Of a stretch of DNA of 64,000 nt, positions 35,981 to 47,499 are shown one piece after another; position 1 is the stretch's first letter; every line of letters starts with the position of its first letter. The notes under the pieces were generated by a model. That model saw nothing but the letters and a program-made list of their open reading frames with translations. It was not told the DNA's origin and did no database searches. Position numbers and translations under genes: made by a program. The stretch is from Heterobilharzia americana. Taxonomy: Eukaryota; Platyhelminthes; Trematoda; Strigeidida; Schistosomatidae. The stretch is from the NCBI GenBank assembly GCA_944470555.2, contig OX104129.1:67511747-67575746 (forward strand), read 5' to 3'.

Positions 35981-36240
35981 AAATCACTAGACGTTCTCAA
36001 AAATGTTATAAATGATGTGATCAGTAGATGCTCAAGAACTCAAGCTGGGAGAATATGATAGAATGCTTGACAGTAAGACTGGAACTTACACTCGACCCCT
36101 TGCCCAAGTCGTTTATGCTGTATAGTATTGTACGCACCTTTAATAAATGCACATTATTTGTGATGCATTATAGTAAATTAATGCTCAGTAAATGTTTAGT
36201 CAATGGTTTTATTTAACTTATACTTCTTTTCTCCCTTTAG

Positions 36241-36481
36241 TTTCCATGCTACAAATGCAAAACTTGCTCAAAGTGTTGAAATTGAATTTCGTCTATCTGC
36301 TAAAGTCCCACCAGTCGAATTTTTAGTAGCCAACTCTAAATTACGATTGAAATTTCGTTGGCCAGAAAAATCAACTAATTATGAATTAAATGAATTGAAC
36401 CAAATTAATTTGACTCTTGCAGAAACCTTACAAAATCGTATTAATCCTGAAGTTACTCCAAAGAAATTATTTATCTTTGAG
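36241..36481 (+). CDS. Exon 4 of the unidentified host gene
   Basis: The acceptor (tctccctttag, 36240) and the donor (gtatgt, 36482) enclose 241 bases open in one frame. The translation reads FHATNAKLAQSVEIEFRLSA, then VPPVEFLVANSKLRLKFRW, and LNQINLTLAE to TPKKLFIFE. Alternating hydrophobic residues suggest a beta-sandwich. A loose likeness to the Ig-like or arrestin-like domains of membrane-traffic proteins is only an impression. It begins with the third base of a codon split by intron 3 and ends on a codon border. Confidence 0.75.
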
Positions 36482-36645
36482 GTATGTGATAAACGCGCTA
36501 AAATGTTACTAGTGTTATGCAGTTAAAACTTATATACGGTTTGTTGTTCATCAATCCACAAAAAGCTGTCTTATTTTGTAAGATTCCGTAAACTGGTACC
36601 AGTAAAACATTTCACAATTGCTCATGATTTTGGCATTTGTATTTC

Positions 36646-37147
36646 AAAATGGTGATAATTAAGCTGAAAATGTGTAAAATAGGTCAATGAACAAGGAATG
36701 AATTGATATTAAAAAAGTGAAATATGGGTCAAATGTTGTTAATGAAATGAAAATTGGTGATGATAATGATGATAATAGAAGAGAAGTATACCAAAATGAA
36801 CTGAAATTGACAAAATCAACAAAATGAATTGTTAAGGACAAGGTAGAGAAAGTGGTTTCATAAAACGTTTTTGAATGCAAAGTTTCGGCTTTTGTTCATG
36901 TATAGCTAATGCTTCAGCTATGCATAAGTGATGGAAACGTATACCTTTGGAGTAGTTCAATTTAACTTTGTAAATTATTTTAAAGGATCAATGTCGAGAT
37001 GCTGAGTATCCCAATTCAACAAGGTGTTCATATATGGATGAAGTCGTTTTCCTTTGCTCGGTTCATCCATATGATTTCACTATTTACTATCAATTCATTC
37101 CTTGTTCATTGACCTATTTTACACATTTCAGCTTAATTATCACCGTT
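36646..37147. repeat. Foldback element with about 76-bp inverted ends
   Basis: 36646-36723 and 37073-37147 are inverted copies (for example aggtcaatgaacaaggaatg and its complement), with about 350 bases between them that have no coding potential. It lies 165 bases after exon 4. The outer ends (aaaatggtgataatt) have no clear flanking duplication. It could be a MITE or a foldback derived from a longer element not otherwise represented here. Confidence 0.7.
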
Positions 37148-37989
37148 TTACAATTCTTTGACAACACTTGTCGCTTATCTCACCATTTGTATTTCACAAT
37201 GAATGTTGAATGAATGTTTCAACTGACGTTTAGCTATTTAGTGCTGATGGCTTTATCTTAGTTATGATAAACCGGAATTGACAATATCCAAACTTGAGAA
37301 GTGTTCTTCTGCATAAATGATTATGGATTGTCAGAACTACAGAATAAAGATGATATCCACGTGTAGTGTGCTGTGTGTGTGAAAAGTTTTCGAATTACAG
37401 ATTGAGATCTGTATGTACACATATGTTGATAGTTATTATCTCCTTGATGTTTGTTGGTTATATCACTATGTGGTGGTAGATTGAGATCAGATCAAAACTA
37501 CGTTTTGACTCCCTCCTTCATTCTTATTTAGACAATTTTGATTCCACTTTATGTGAAGAGATTCTGCATTGGGACGGTATTTATAACTCCTAAAGGCTTT
37601 CTGAATAATTTTAGTACTGTCAATCAGTCGACCTTGTGACCTGAAACTATAGCATGTAGAGATATAGCTGAAATGTTTTCAAGTTTTTTTCACTTCCACT
37701 GCATTTCTTGGGGATCGAGTGGAAGTTCTTCGGTGTTCATTTTTATCTTATTTTGATTTCACTGGACGTTTGTCTTATGTATACTGAATCTCAGTCTAAG
37801 CATCTTATTTCATAAACACAACCAGATCGTGAATCTAGAGTGATCTCATCCTTCAAATGAACTAATGTGCTCCGTTATGTGTTTGATGTTCCTTAGAACA
37901 CTCTGATATTGCATTTGTTGAGCACTGTCCTAATTCCATCTAATGTGTGTGATCTGTAAGGGATAATTATTGTTGAAGTCCATGATTTA
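37148..37989. other. Intronic, no gene recognised
   Basis: Nothing recognised. Confidence 0.35.
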
Positions 37990-38650
37990 GGAGTATTTTT
38001 TATGATCTAATTTAATGTTATTTTCTATCTTGCGAATGAATTTCACCAGATAATTATTCATTTTAAGTACCTTGTTCACATATTTTTATTCCTCAACTAA
38101 TTCGTTTTCATCCGTCACTGGAGACTAAAGGCAACAGAAACTTTCACACTGAAGATTGAATGTGATGAGTTAAAATCCAAATATTTGTTAGAATGTATTG
38201 CTTTCCTGAAAAAAGTAATGCCAAAATATCCATCTTCTTTCCGTCTAGCAAGACAACCAAGGAAAGACAGTTCCCTCTTATTCGTTTCTTTTTCTGAACT
38301 AAACTTAACACTGGGAGATCTAGAGTTCATATGATCTAAGAATGTTTGGTAGTGTTTTAAAATTAAGAATGAGTCATCAGCATATATCAGCCAAATTTTT
38401 GGATTTCGTAAGTGAGTAAAGACACTTTCTTCAAATTTACTCATAAATAAGGTAGCTACCATGGGTGAAACAGGTGAACCCATAGTAATACCATCAGTGT
38501 GCCTATATAGTTTTCCTTTAAATGTGAAGAAAGTAGTCTCTAAGCAGAATTCTAGGGCCCTGATGTAGTCAATGACATTCAGTGGATACCTTTCCACGAT
38601 TACAATAGAAAGCTTTTTGACCCATTCATACTGTCAAGTCATGGAATGGG
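37990..38650 (-). pseudogene. Penelope-like reverse transcriptase fragment
   Basis: The minus strand 38597-38115 is open for 160 codons. Near residue 25 it reads FFTFKGKLYRHTDGITMGSP followed by VSPMVATLF, the nucleotide-binding block. Near residue 70 comes WLIYADDSFLILK, the catalytic block with Y-A-D-D (most relatives have Y-V-D-D). Then NSRSPSVKFSSEKE, ELSFLGCL and SNKYLDFNSSHS of the thumb. This is the best-kept RT in the window. Upstream residues continue for about 15 codons before a break. The endonuclease end is missing, so the copy is truncated at both sides. It closely resembles the thumb part of C3 and C4. Confidence 0.85.
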
Positions 38651-38984
38651 ATTCAGTTTTCCAATCTCTATAGTGAGTAAAAAAAGCTGAAACTTTTCAG
38701 TAAAGCTATATATTTTAATATTCTAAATGCGGGAAGCAGTTAGCAGAATACCATCGAAATGAATCCGTTTAATCCTTCTCCCATTGTTGTTCTTGCCTTT
38801 TCCAAATTCTTCTGGATCATGAAGTTATGAAGTCCATCAAAATGTTCATTTCAAGTGGATAAATTTAATCCCTGTTGAATCATGATAAAGAATGATTTCC
38901 TTACAGTTCCTAAGTCTCACTCCATTTCAAAGATCTATTCGCCTTAAATTGGCTTGTTTTTGCTCTGTGCAAATACATTTTACA

Positions 38985-39185
38985 ATTTTAGAACCTGCTG
39001 AAAAACTCAGCAATGGATAGTGTCTAGCAGCGAAATCTAGGACGTCCTATTTAGGACTTATCACCTGGATGTACCTGTCTTCCAGTTAGTGATTTTGTAT
39101 CCACTTACGCTCACACCCAAAATCTATCGCTTCAAACACCACACCGTTATCCCCTTGGCCAGTGAGTTATGATAGCCACTCCTTA
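38985..39185 (-). mobile_element. SM-alpha-like SINE with a deleted hammerhead
   Basis: The minus strand starts with an A-box-like stretch (gtggctatcataactcactggccaag in two halves, 39185-39150) and continues to the ribozyme region 39070-39039. There the CUGANGA box appears as GTGATAAG and stem II (TCCTAAATAGGA) is intact. The catalytic GAAA and the short stem III are missing (GGACG passes directly into TCCTAGAT). The closing half-stem ATCCAG/CTAGAT is nearly kept. This relic cannot cleave. Confidence 0.6.
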
Positions 39186-39639
39186 TCGACGGGTATGGTA
39201 TAGTTGCCTGTCAGCTAGATGTCCTAATCGAGATGGAACGCACCTCATAGACTCCACTATTAGTCACTGTTCATCAACAATATTTAAACCGAAAATCCCT
39301 GCGATGTCGAAGCATCTACAGAGGAACCCATATACCAAAAATGCCTTATCAATAAGGTTCAATCAACAAGCTGTAGCATGAAAACTGATAGAAAAACATT
39401 CGAAAAAGTATACTGCGTTCGGAAAGTTTTTCTTAGATTAATGTTATGGGAACCAACAGAAGACAGTCAAGAGAAGAAAACTTTATTTTCCACGAATCTT
39501 CCTCAAAAGTCGTACATTCGTAATTATAGTTACAATAAAATAGATAAAATGGGTCACTATAGTAAGTGAAAACGGCTAATAAAGTCACAAGGTGATAACA
39601 GCTAGAAGGTCAATTCAAGGTCATCAAAACTTGCCTATA
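39186..39639 (+). other. Unassigned, two short open frames
   Basis: Frames at 39169-39381 and 39378-39569 overlap by a few bases, but neither shows a motif I recognise. The region may be the degraded linker of the Penelope copy that follows. Confidence 0.25.
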
Positions 39640-39960
39640 GGTTATGCAAAATGATGAACTATCACTTTGCACCACCTCCGTATTTGTTTACCAGTTCATC
39701 CGCTCTTATGGAGGTGATTACATACGCCTCCTAAAATATGTTCCATCCAAACGCATCTCCGAACACTATGCTACACGGCTATCTGAAGGAAAATACAAAG
39801 CCATTTATAGCTTAATTCTTGAGCGTTTGGTTAACTCTGATCACTTCGTTCCATAAGAATCCTCTTTCAAAGTGCATACTTCCCACCTCAATACAACAGA
39901 AGTATTAGCAATCCATCGTCTCAAACTTGATGTTTGCATTCAAGAGTGAAACATCCAACC
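39640..39960 (+). mobile_element. Penelope-like GIY-YIG fragment, family E
   Basis: Open for 70 codons: FVYQFIRSYGGDYIRL, then SKRISEHYATRLSEGKYKAI and LILERLVNSDH, then F-K-V, and after a stop N-T-T-E-V-L-A-I-H-R-L-K-L-D-V-C. The two Cys of the usual CSC are replaced by Arg and Tyr, so the domain is not expected to work. Related to 42960-43260. Confidence 0.65.
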
Positions 39961-40399
39961 TCTAATTTTTCCAGAATTGTAATCTTCCGAAGATATTTTA
40001 GTCAATTCTTTGTCGATTATTTATTTATTTACTACAATCAAAGAAGCAGCTTTTGGTGACCTTGAGTTGACCTTCTGGTCACAATCACCTTGTGACTTTA
40101 CTCGCCTTTTTTATTGACTTTGTATTGGCTAATTAGCTATTGATGGATATATATTTTGTTGTAACAATCATACAACTTTTGAAGATACTAATTCCTTTCT
40201 TAAAGAAATTTTTGTTAAAAATAATGGGTAAGGAAAAGAAGAATACTTCATTAGTGTAATTTCCCTGACTCAATATCTTGCTTTAAAATGCCTTAAAAAA
40301 CTTCATAACACAAAAGTAGTTGTCGAGATAAGCTTAACTGAACATGAGAGAAAGGTTCTTAAGCGAAGGATTAAATCAGAATGATCGAAAATCTAGAAA
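39961..40399. other. Intronic, no gene recognised
   Basis: Nothing recognised. Confidence 0.35.
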
Positions 40400-41935
40400 T
40401 ACTAGATGAAGAATGGTTAGTTTCGAAGTAACAAGTCTGTATACTAAAATACCAATCAATATGTCACTGAAGACAGTCAGAAATCAACTAAATTCTGAAT
40501 AAAAACTTACTCAAAGAATTAAAATATCGATTGCTGAGATCATATTATGCATACACTTGTCCCTCGAATCCACACTCTTCAACTTTAAACACAAAATATA
40601 TACACAAACAGAATGAGTACCAATCAGACCACCAATATCCCTCCAATTCTACCACATATATTTATCAATATAGTTGAGAAAGCCTGGCTTTACAAACGTA
40701 TAATCCTCCACCTAAGATGTCGTCGCAATATGTGGATGACACATTCACCGTCTTCACATCACAACATATCAACAATTTCTCCACACACACACACACACAC
40801 ACACACAAACTCAGTAGTAGGCACAATCCAATTCTCTTACGAGGTAGGAAATGAACAGGGGGAATTACCCATGTTGGATTTCAAAATGGAACGAAAGACA
40901 GATGGCGGTTTGGATAATAAAGTCTACACGAAAGCGACACACTCTAACAGGTATCTCGACTTCAAGTCATCTCATCCAATGTTAATTATGGCAGGTTTAG
41001 TCAGATGTCCAATTGATGGAGATACAAAACTGACTAGTCAGTGTAAAGACCTAAACAAGCAACCGAAACACATAAGAGAAACACCAATACTTAATAATTA
41101 AATTATCCTCTACACTCTATCGAGAAATTCGTGAGAACACACTAGAAACGAAATAATAAGAGTCACATCAGTACGAAGAATAAGGACAACATGAGTAGAA
41201 AGGAGTTCACAATCTCCATCGTGTTACCATTTATGAGGAAGGAACATGAGAAATATCACATAGGATTCTCAATAAGACTGGAATTAGGGAGGCATTCAAA
41301 CCCACAAACTCACTCACAGATACGCTTTGTCAGCTGCACTAATGATGCGATAGATCCAGTTGAGCAAAATAATGTAATCTATTGAATTGCATGTAATGAC
41401 TGTGAGTGAGATCAAGTACATAGGTGAGAGTAGGCAGTTGGGATCAGTCAGAATAGCGGAATATAGGAAATTAGGTGAATGTAGAATGGCAGAGCTGTAT
41501 GAGATCAATAATCTAGAAGGAGACTTGGCCTTTGCAGTGCACGCAACAGCACACAATTATAGAATAGAATGTGTGGGATGAAATGACAATGCCTAAGTGC
41601 AATATAATTAGGTGGAGAAAGAGGGAGAGGGAGAGAGAGAGGGGGGGAGAGGGATGGAGAGATTGATTAGTGAATCTTTGTTCATTGAAGCAACTAACAC
41701 TCTCCACATGTGATCGGAATGACCCAACACATATACTAGGGATATTGGAAACTTTATCACCAATAAAAACAAATAATATGAGGTGATGAGAGTATAAAAT
41801 GCAGATACCGAAAGTAGTGTGATTTCATTCGTATGATTATGAGCAGTATCACAGGGTGTGGTGTCTATACCGGGAAAACAAACCTAATATGTATATAAAT
41901 TCTACTACAGTGCTCAAGTTTTACACCTATATTAA
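40400..41935 (+). mobile_element. Penelope-like element C4
   Basis: Close copy of C3, 10,441 bases downstream in the same orientation. It has the same lesions: a stop after IYTQTE, I-R-P-P in place of the MGSP motif, the same (CA)n frame change after YVDDTF, and the same 4-base insertion in the endonuclease. It differs by a few substitutions, one of which creates a stop just before the endonuclease (VIY then TGA). Its non-coding end reaches the aagttttacacctatatta border at about 41935. Upstream, 40400-40480 shows V-T-S-L-Y-T-K-I-P-I, the preceding RT block, which differs from C3. Confidence 0.8.
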
Positions 41936-42959
41936 GTACTGGATGCCTGTTAAATTGCTTCTGTGTTTCATCTTTCGCTCTTTTCGCTCAATCGAAAATT
42001 TCGGGTTAGAAAAGGTGACCGCCTTCATATGGATGTGGAAGGCCACCACTCATCATTATAGTAAGGTAAGCAGGTGGTCACCGAGCCACCACAGCGGAGC
42101 AGCCACTTGTAAATTCCGACCAACTGAAGGAAAACGGCGAAGTATGAATCACAGAAGGAATGTTTGTGATGACAATTTGAATATTACTGGCAAAATATCA
42201 TAATCTCCCATTGAAATATCAATTTTCACTATATGTTTAAGTTAATCATCATCTTCTTCTACCTCGTCGTGCTACTGATACGGCCACTTCATCTTTTGCA
42301 CTTCTCTGGGCTGAATATTTATCCATTACTCGTACTTGCTTGTGACTACTACGAACCTCCCAAAATATATGTACTACTTTTATACATTCTTATTACCAGC
42401 ACCCACTATACTACTACTATCACAGTAGAGCTGCATACATTAGAACCTGGTACAAATTTTCATCTTCAATCAACATAGTATGAAGTTAATGCCTTCACCA
42501 CAAATCTTACGTTTTGAGATTTAAATCAATGACGAATATTTACGCCTGGTCATTAAAAAAACAAAAGAGGTTTCAACGAAGATAATTATTTTTTCACCGA
42601 CTCATTTTCACAGTTATATATTCGTAAATTTGCAAGTAAAATCGTAAAATGTTTCAGAAAAATTTCCGGTCAAAATTCAAACTTAATCGACGGATGCAGA
42701 AAGGAAGTGAAATGATATTGGGCAACAGGAGAAATGTTCTCAGCAGTTTTTATAAAATGCATTAAACACTAAGAAACAGTATTTGATAAAGATAAATAAA
42801 TGAACTATGAAAATAAGACATAAAAAGAGGTGCAGCGTATATGAATGAGGCTACGGTGAAAAGAGTGTTTGTACATGTTTCTTTTAAATACACAAATAAG
42901 GTTTTAAGTGATGAATTGCCAAAGATCCGGTTGTACATAGGTGTCTAACCCTCACCTCC
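41936..42959. other. Intronic, no gene recognised
   Basis: Nothing recognised. Confidence 0.35.
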
Positions 42960-43260
42960 TTCATAACGGTTAGATTTAATTTTGTATAGAACTTTGAAAG
43001 AGGTTTCTAGAACAGCCAGAGGTCCAGATAGAGTCTATAAGGTGTTCAGTGATAGAGATAGAGATAGTTTTGTTCTCTCTACTCACCAGCCAGGTTGCAT
43101 ATGGTTCGCGAGCGCCTTTTCCAAGTGACTGAATAATACGACCGATGTACTCAGCTCCACAGGAATAAGTGAACTGGTAAGTGAACATTCGAGAGCCCCT
43201 CTTTTTACTTATCGAGATATTTGGATGTGTACTTATCGATCCTAGCAGATAGAGGCTAAG
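42960..43260 (-). mobile_element. Penelope-like GIY-YIG fragment, family E
   Basis: The minus strand 43188-42976 reads FTYQFTYSCGAEYIGRI, then EPYATWLVSRENKTISISIT and EHLIDS. It is a 5'-truncated piece in one frame and complements the copy at 39640. Confidence 0.65.
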
Positions 43261-43457
43261 TTCTTCTACCGTCTACTGGATTGACATGACATCACTTTTT
43301 CTTCAATAGCAATGCAAAACTTATTTTATCGGATAGTCAGTAACCATAATCTTGTTTCTGACCCCTGTTTCTAGAACTAAAGAAACTCAAGAAATAATTA
43401 TTATCATTTTGACCAGCTGAGATTGCCATGGCTTGGTAGACAAGTATTGATACCGAG

Positions 43458-43700
43458 TGATGATTAAAGGCAAAATGAAAATTTGGACCGCGGCTGGATT
43501 CCAAACAGCGACCACCGGGTTTCCAGCTAAGTGCTCTACCAACTGACCTAGGAGGTCCGACTGCTGATCAGATTTTTATTTTACTTAAGCTACCAAGGGT
43601 TTTTCCTGATTACCAGGTGAATTCGTGATGCGTTACTATCGCTTGACCGTACTCACCGACTGCGGTCCAAATTTTCATTTCACTTTTAATCATCATCCAG
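43458..43700 (-). repeat. tRNA-derived SINE family 1
   Basis: Reverse strand: A-box-like TAGGTCAGTTGGTAGAGCA, anticodon-arm-like GGAAACCCGG and B-box-like TTTGGAATCC (43560-43485), followed by the tail ttggtc..catttcac..taatcatcac. The head is like a tRNA gene but its arms are mismatched, so it is a SINE and not a working tRNA. Confidence 0.7.
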
Positions 43701-43799
43701 TATAAATACGAGTCTGCCAAACCACGGCCATCTCACATAGTCAAAATGATAATCAATATGAAGCTCCCTCTCCCTAATTCAGTTAGATTTGGATTGAGA

Positions 43800-44040
43800 T
43801 GAGAAGTCCTGACTGCTCGAACTCAGAGGCAGTACGATCAAGCGATAGTAACGCGTCACGAATTCACTTGGTAGTCAGGAAGAACCTTTGGTGATTAGTG
43901 AAGTGAAATAAAAATCTAGTGAGCAGTCGAACCTCGTAGGTCAGTTGGTAGAGCATCGGACCGGAAACCTGGTGATCACTGGTTCGAATCCAGCCGTGGT
44001 GTAATATTTTATTTCACCTTCAACCATCACCCAGAATAAA
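43800..44040 (+). repeat. tRNA-derived SINE family 1
   Basis: Inverted relative to the copy just to the left. A-box-like TAGGTCAGTTGGTAGAGCA (43931-43949) and a perfect B-box GGTTCGAATCC (43982-43992) with a 4-bp T-arm stem CTGG/CCAG. Acceptor and anticodon stems do not pair. The tail is ttttatttcaccttcaac and ccatcacccagaataaa. Confidence 0.75.
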
Positions 44041-44340
44041 GAATTAATAAGCTACATATGTTTTGTTTTCTATGATTTGGTCATTTTTAAAACCTCTCTA
44101 GTTCCCCTTGTTTCACAATTTAATAACCTGCATTATTTAAACAAAATTTAACTGAGATATTGAGTATGATACTAGCGGGTACCCACTAGAGACATTAAAT
44201 GATGGTAACACCTTATAGTAAATTGTCGGAAACAGAAGAATGTAGACCTTTGGATTCTTACCCTGCGGATAGATGACAATGTGTCTGTCAAGAGACTTGG
44301 TGATCTCGGTCTTGATCATCTACATAGACATCGATTTGCA
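44041..44340. other. Intronic, no gene recognised
   Basis: Nothing recognised. Confidence 0.35.
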
Positions 44341-44343
44341 TGG

Positions 44344-44368
44344 CTGACGAGTCCACAATTGGGAGAAA
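44344..44368 (+). ncRNA. Hammerhead-like core, weak candidate
   Basis: CTGACGA (44344-44350) is followed at the right distance by GAAA (44365-44368), with GTCC and GGGA between them as a poor stem II. Stems I and III are not convincing. It may be an old SM-alpha-like relic or chance. Confidence 0.25.
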
Positions 44369-45234
44369 CGGCTGTTCAGTTGGCTTTGCTTCACTCAAAC
44401 CAATATCAATTCATGGAGGAAATTATTTTCGAATTACATATCCCTACAAATCATTAACAAGATTGATATATTTTGATACCATTGAATTATGAAAACAAAA
44501 GTTTTATTTAACAAAATTAAATGCCAAAGACTGATTTTATGGTTTGTTTACATCCGATTTTGTTCACTCTGAGTCATCTAATTGGATGTTTTCCATATTT
44601 TTATAGCACAAGGTTTTCTTAGAAGATGATGTGAAGGAAGCAGAGTTGTGTAATCTGTAGAATTACACATGGACAAACCTTTTCTGGTGTGTTCTCTGAA
44701 CTGCATGGTTTAATTGTGGAGCTTTCATTGTCATTCTAGACCACATCGTCAGCATGAATCAGTCTGAGTTGTGGTATTTCATAACTGCCTACTGTGGAGA
44801 ATCCTTAGTATCACCAGTGATCAGCGTCAGCAATTACACAGATGCTGAAGACGGTTCATAACCCTAGCACTCACATCAAACGTGATAGTTGTTTTGCAAC
44901 TTTTGTTCACACCAAAAAATGGACATCACGATCGTTTCCAAGCCAGCTCCTCTTCAGATATCACATCCATTAGCCAGGAACCAACTGGAAAACCTCAAAT
45001 CAATCCACATTCACACGTCACTTACAGTGCATCAGGTGGTCACAAGTATATCAATGGGGTAGTGTTGACCATACCAGTTCACCGCATAAATTGCATTCCC
45101 CACTAAATTGACTTATCAATGGAAAGTAATGTGGTGATGGCCACATTTTATCGATTATTTTTCGGTCTGGAAGTTTAAAGACTCACCATCGTGTTCCACA
45201 ATTTGACAGATATAAAGTAGGTGGATAAAATCTG
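44369..45234. other. Mostly unassigned; possible GIY-YIG trace
   Basis: At 44980-45060 a frame reads THSHVTYSASGGHKYINGVV with partial likeness to the HCVYQFxCxxGHKYIGR start of family D. The likeness is limited to this stretch and I do not rely on it. Confidence 0.25.
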
Positions 45235-45430
45235 CAGAAAACCCTAAACTCAGGCTTTGTACCTGTTAGCGCTCATCAGTAAGATCTATCCGCAACGTTA
45301 ATGCAAGTGATGTCCTCTCAGAAACTGGAAGCCGAACTAAACAGTACTGCAATCAGAGATTTTGTCACTGAAATTAATCTCCTGAAGGTTGCAGATACAT
45401 CTCTCTGATAAATGCTAAAAAGCATGTAAC
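45235..45430 (-). repeat. SINE family 2 fragment
   Basis: 45240-45300 (ggctttgtacctgttagcgc, then catcagtaagatctatccgc) matches the body of family 2 near 980-1030. The next 60 bases contain an inverted piece of the same body (ttgcagatacatctctctg), again the inverted arrangement. Confidence 0.45.
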
Positions 45431-45939
45431 ATCAGAGTAATTCTTTGGTTACTTATAGGATGAAAAGAGTGAAAGTCTCATGTGAATATGAAATGTTTGG
45501 ATTCTCTGTATTCTTAAACCATAAACGACAGTATCATCAATCAGTACAGCCATTTTCAGTAGTCAAACTAGTGAAACTCTGAAATCGAAACTTGACTCTC
45601 TAGTCAAAGTCGTTTTAAGCCACCATGAGAGTGAGCGTTAATGTACAGATCCCAATATAGGTTAAAGATGGTCATCTGATAAGACAAATTATTTTCACTC
45701 TTTGTCAGAAAACCGTTAACTTGTCATCAGATTTATAAAGCTGATAGGAAGATAATCAGTTATCATACAACTTTCAATTTTCATGCTATAAAGAAGTTGC
45801 GAAGGTACTAGTTTTCAAGAGTAGAATAAAATAGCTCGTCTAAGGTGGATAAAGAAGAAATCTAGTAAAAGTAAAAGTTTTTCCCTAAAAGAAGAAAAAC
45901 AAACAAGTCTATTCTTACCTTCCAATTAAAGTTTTTTTC

Positions 45940-46135
45940 GATGCTGTTTAAACCAGTTTACTTGGTTTTGGGCATCAGAGAAATTCAGAATGCACGTTTC
46001 GTCTTATTTAGGACTCTTCAGCTGGATGGACCTGAACCCCAGTGAGTGATGATGTTCTCACTGAGAGTCGAACCTCGTATTGATCACTTTAGACGCTAAG
46101 AAGTTATTCACAACACCACTGAGGCAAGATAGCCA
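45940..46135 (-). mobile_element. SM-alpha-like SINE with hammerhead
   Basis: The minus strand shows a tRNA-like head (A-box-like TTGCCTCAGTGGTG, 46131-46118; B-box-like GAGGTTCGACTC, 46079-46068) and a hammerhead region 46 bases downstream. The core is CTGAAGA at 46021-46015 and GAAAC at 46000-45996, with stem II of TCC and a degenerate partner. The half-stems that close the ribozyme (ATCCAG on the 5' side, TGAAT on the 3' side) no longer pair well. SM-alpha elements of schistosomes are known for this combination of pol III head and active ribozyme; naming it so is by architecture. Confidence 0.65.
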
Positions 46136-46289
46136 CCTCTTGTACAATGAGTATTAGTTATAACTATTTCCTGATATGCTCTCCGTTGTTTTACTGGATA
46201 GAATTGTTTGACTTCTATTGGCATATGTGCCCCTATGAGGATGCCTTGATTTTCTCTAAATATCTACTATAATAACCTACTTGTTTGTG

Positions 46290-46400
46290 GTTAACAGAGG
46301 AATGCGAGATGCATGCTTCATCCTACCTGGGACTCGTCGGCTTGATGTAACTGAACCCCAGTGAATGATGTTGTTGTTGAACGATATGATCCATTATAAT
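46290..46400 (-). repeat. SM-alpha-like relic with degraded hammerhead
   Basis: The reverse strand around 46340-46315 reads CCGACGAGTCCC, then GGTAGGA, then TGAAGC, i.e. the hammerhead layout with the second base of the CUGANGA box changed and CGAAA changed to TGAAG. The following ATGCATCTCGCATTCC corresponds to stem III and the cleavage segment of this family. The tRNA-like head is missing. Confidence 0.5.
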
Positions 46401-46761
46401 AACGGAGAATTACAAATATGCCAACAAATAGAAATAACTGTTCACTAAATTCTTTGTAATTTCTCTATGATAGGTTTTCTAGTTCCATATATTATAATGA
46501 TTACTTCTGAAAACAAATATTTTTTTGTTCCTGCTGTTGCGCAGTTATTACGCACAGATAAGTACACGCGAATGAAAAGTTTATGAATCATTCTACACCT
46601 GCTAGTCAGAGTATTCCGGCAGTGTGATAGTTTCTTAGTTGACCTTTTTAAAATATTATTCTATGTGAATAGGTAGGATTTACCTTGTTCATTTGTACAT
46701 TCAAAATACTGTCACTGTTTTCTACCAATTCTCCATCTTCTTAACTTCTATTCTCTATTAG

Positions 46762-46801
46762 ATTATACAATTCAAGATGCCTCGAAATGGTTCTGAATCT
46801 G
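46762..46801 (+). CDS. Exon 5 of the unidentified host gene (40-bp microexon)
   Basis: The acceptor ttctctattag (46761) and the donor gtaagt (46802) enclose 40 bases translating to IIQFKMPRNGSES. The exon starts on a codon border, as exon 4 requires, and ends with the first base of a codon that exon 6 completes to Ala. The double phase match and the strong splice borders support it in spite of its size. Confidence 0.6.
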
Positions 46802-47499
46802 GTAAGTGATCCACTATAAGAGTTTGATATATCATCGCTCTATAAACTATTCTCCATTTTTACATTGTCTCCAACTAGATATAATTACATGAAGTATAGT
46901 TTATATAAATCTGGTTATTGATTTGTCTAGTAGTATGTTATCCTATTAAAATAAGATAACAAGTTATGTACTGAAGTTAACTAAACCGAGAAGACGTCTA
47001 GAGATTGATGGAATGGACAATGAAATGTATCGGCTGTATGATGATTAATAATACTACATGACTTCTTCAAGTGACGTTCGTTGAATAGCGTTTGAACAGG
47101 TCACTAGTAACTGAAAAATGCCATCAAATAAATTCGGCACAATTAGTAAGTTGCAGATATTCTCCAACATCTCAGAAACGAATAAATTGTTCGTTCTTAG
47201 GATTTCGATTTAGCATTACTTTTATGAGTAGGCAATTTTTGTGCTCATGAATGAAATTTACCTGAATGGCTAAGAAATTTACGCTTGCTTGGACAATTAA
47301 TTGCTTCCAAATTCCATCCTTAGCTGTTGCTTGATTTTTCAACAATAGAAGTTCTGAATGACAATTTCTATACTTTTTTTGGTTAGCTCTGGAAGAAAAT
47401 ATAATAAAAATGTTCACCCCATCTCAGTTAAAGTAGTTTTAGTCAAATACCCAAGTAATGAGGCAATAAAGCTTACTGGTGGTGCAGAAAATCTGTGAC
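46802..47499. other. Intronic, no gene recognised
   Basis: Nothing recognised. Confidence 0.35.

Noticed and set aside
43926..44005. Possible functional tRNA gene with good A and B boxes
   Set aside because: The acceptor and anticodon stems do not pair, and the same unit recurs with a SINE tail at several places.
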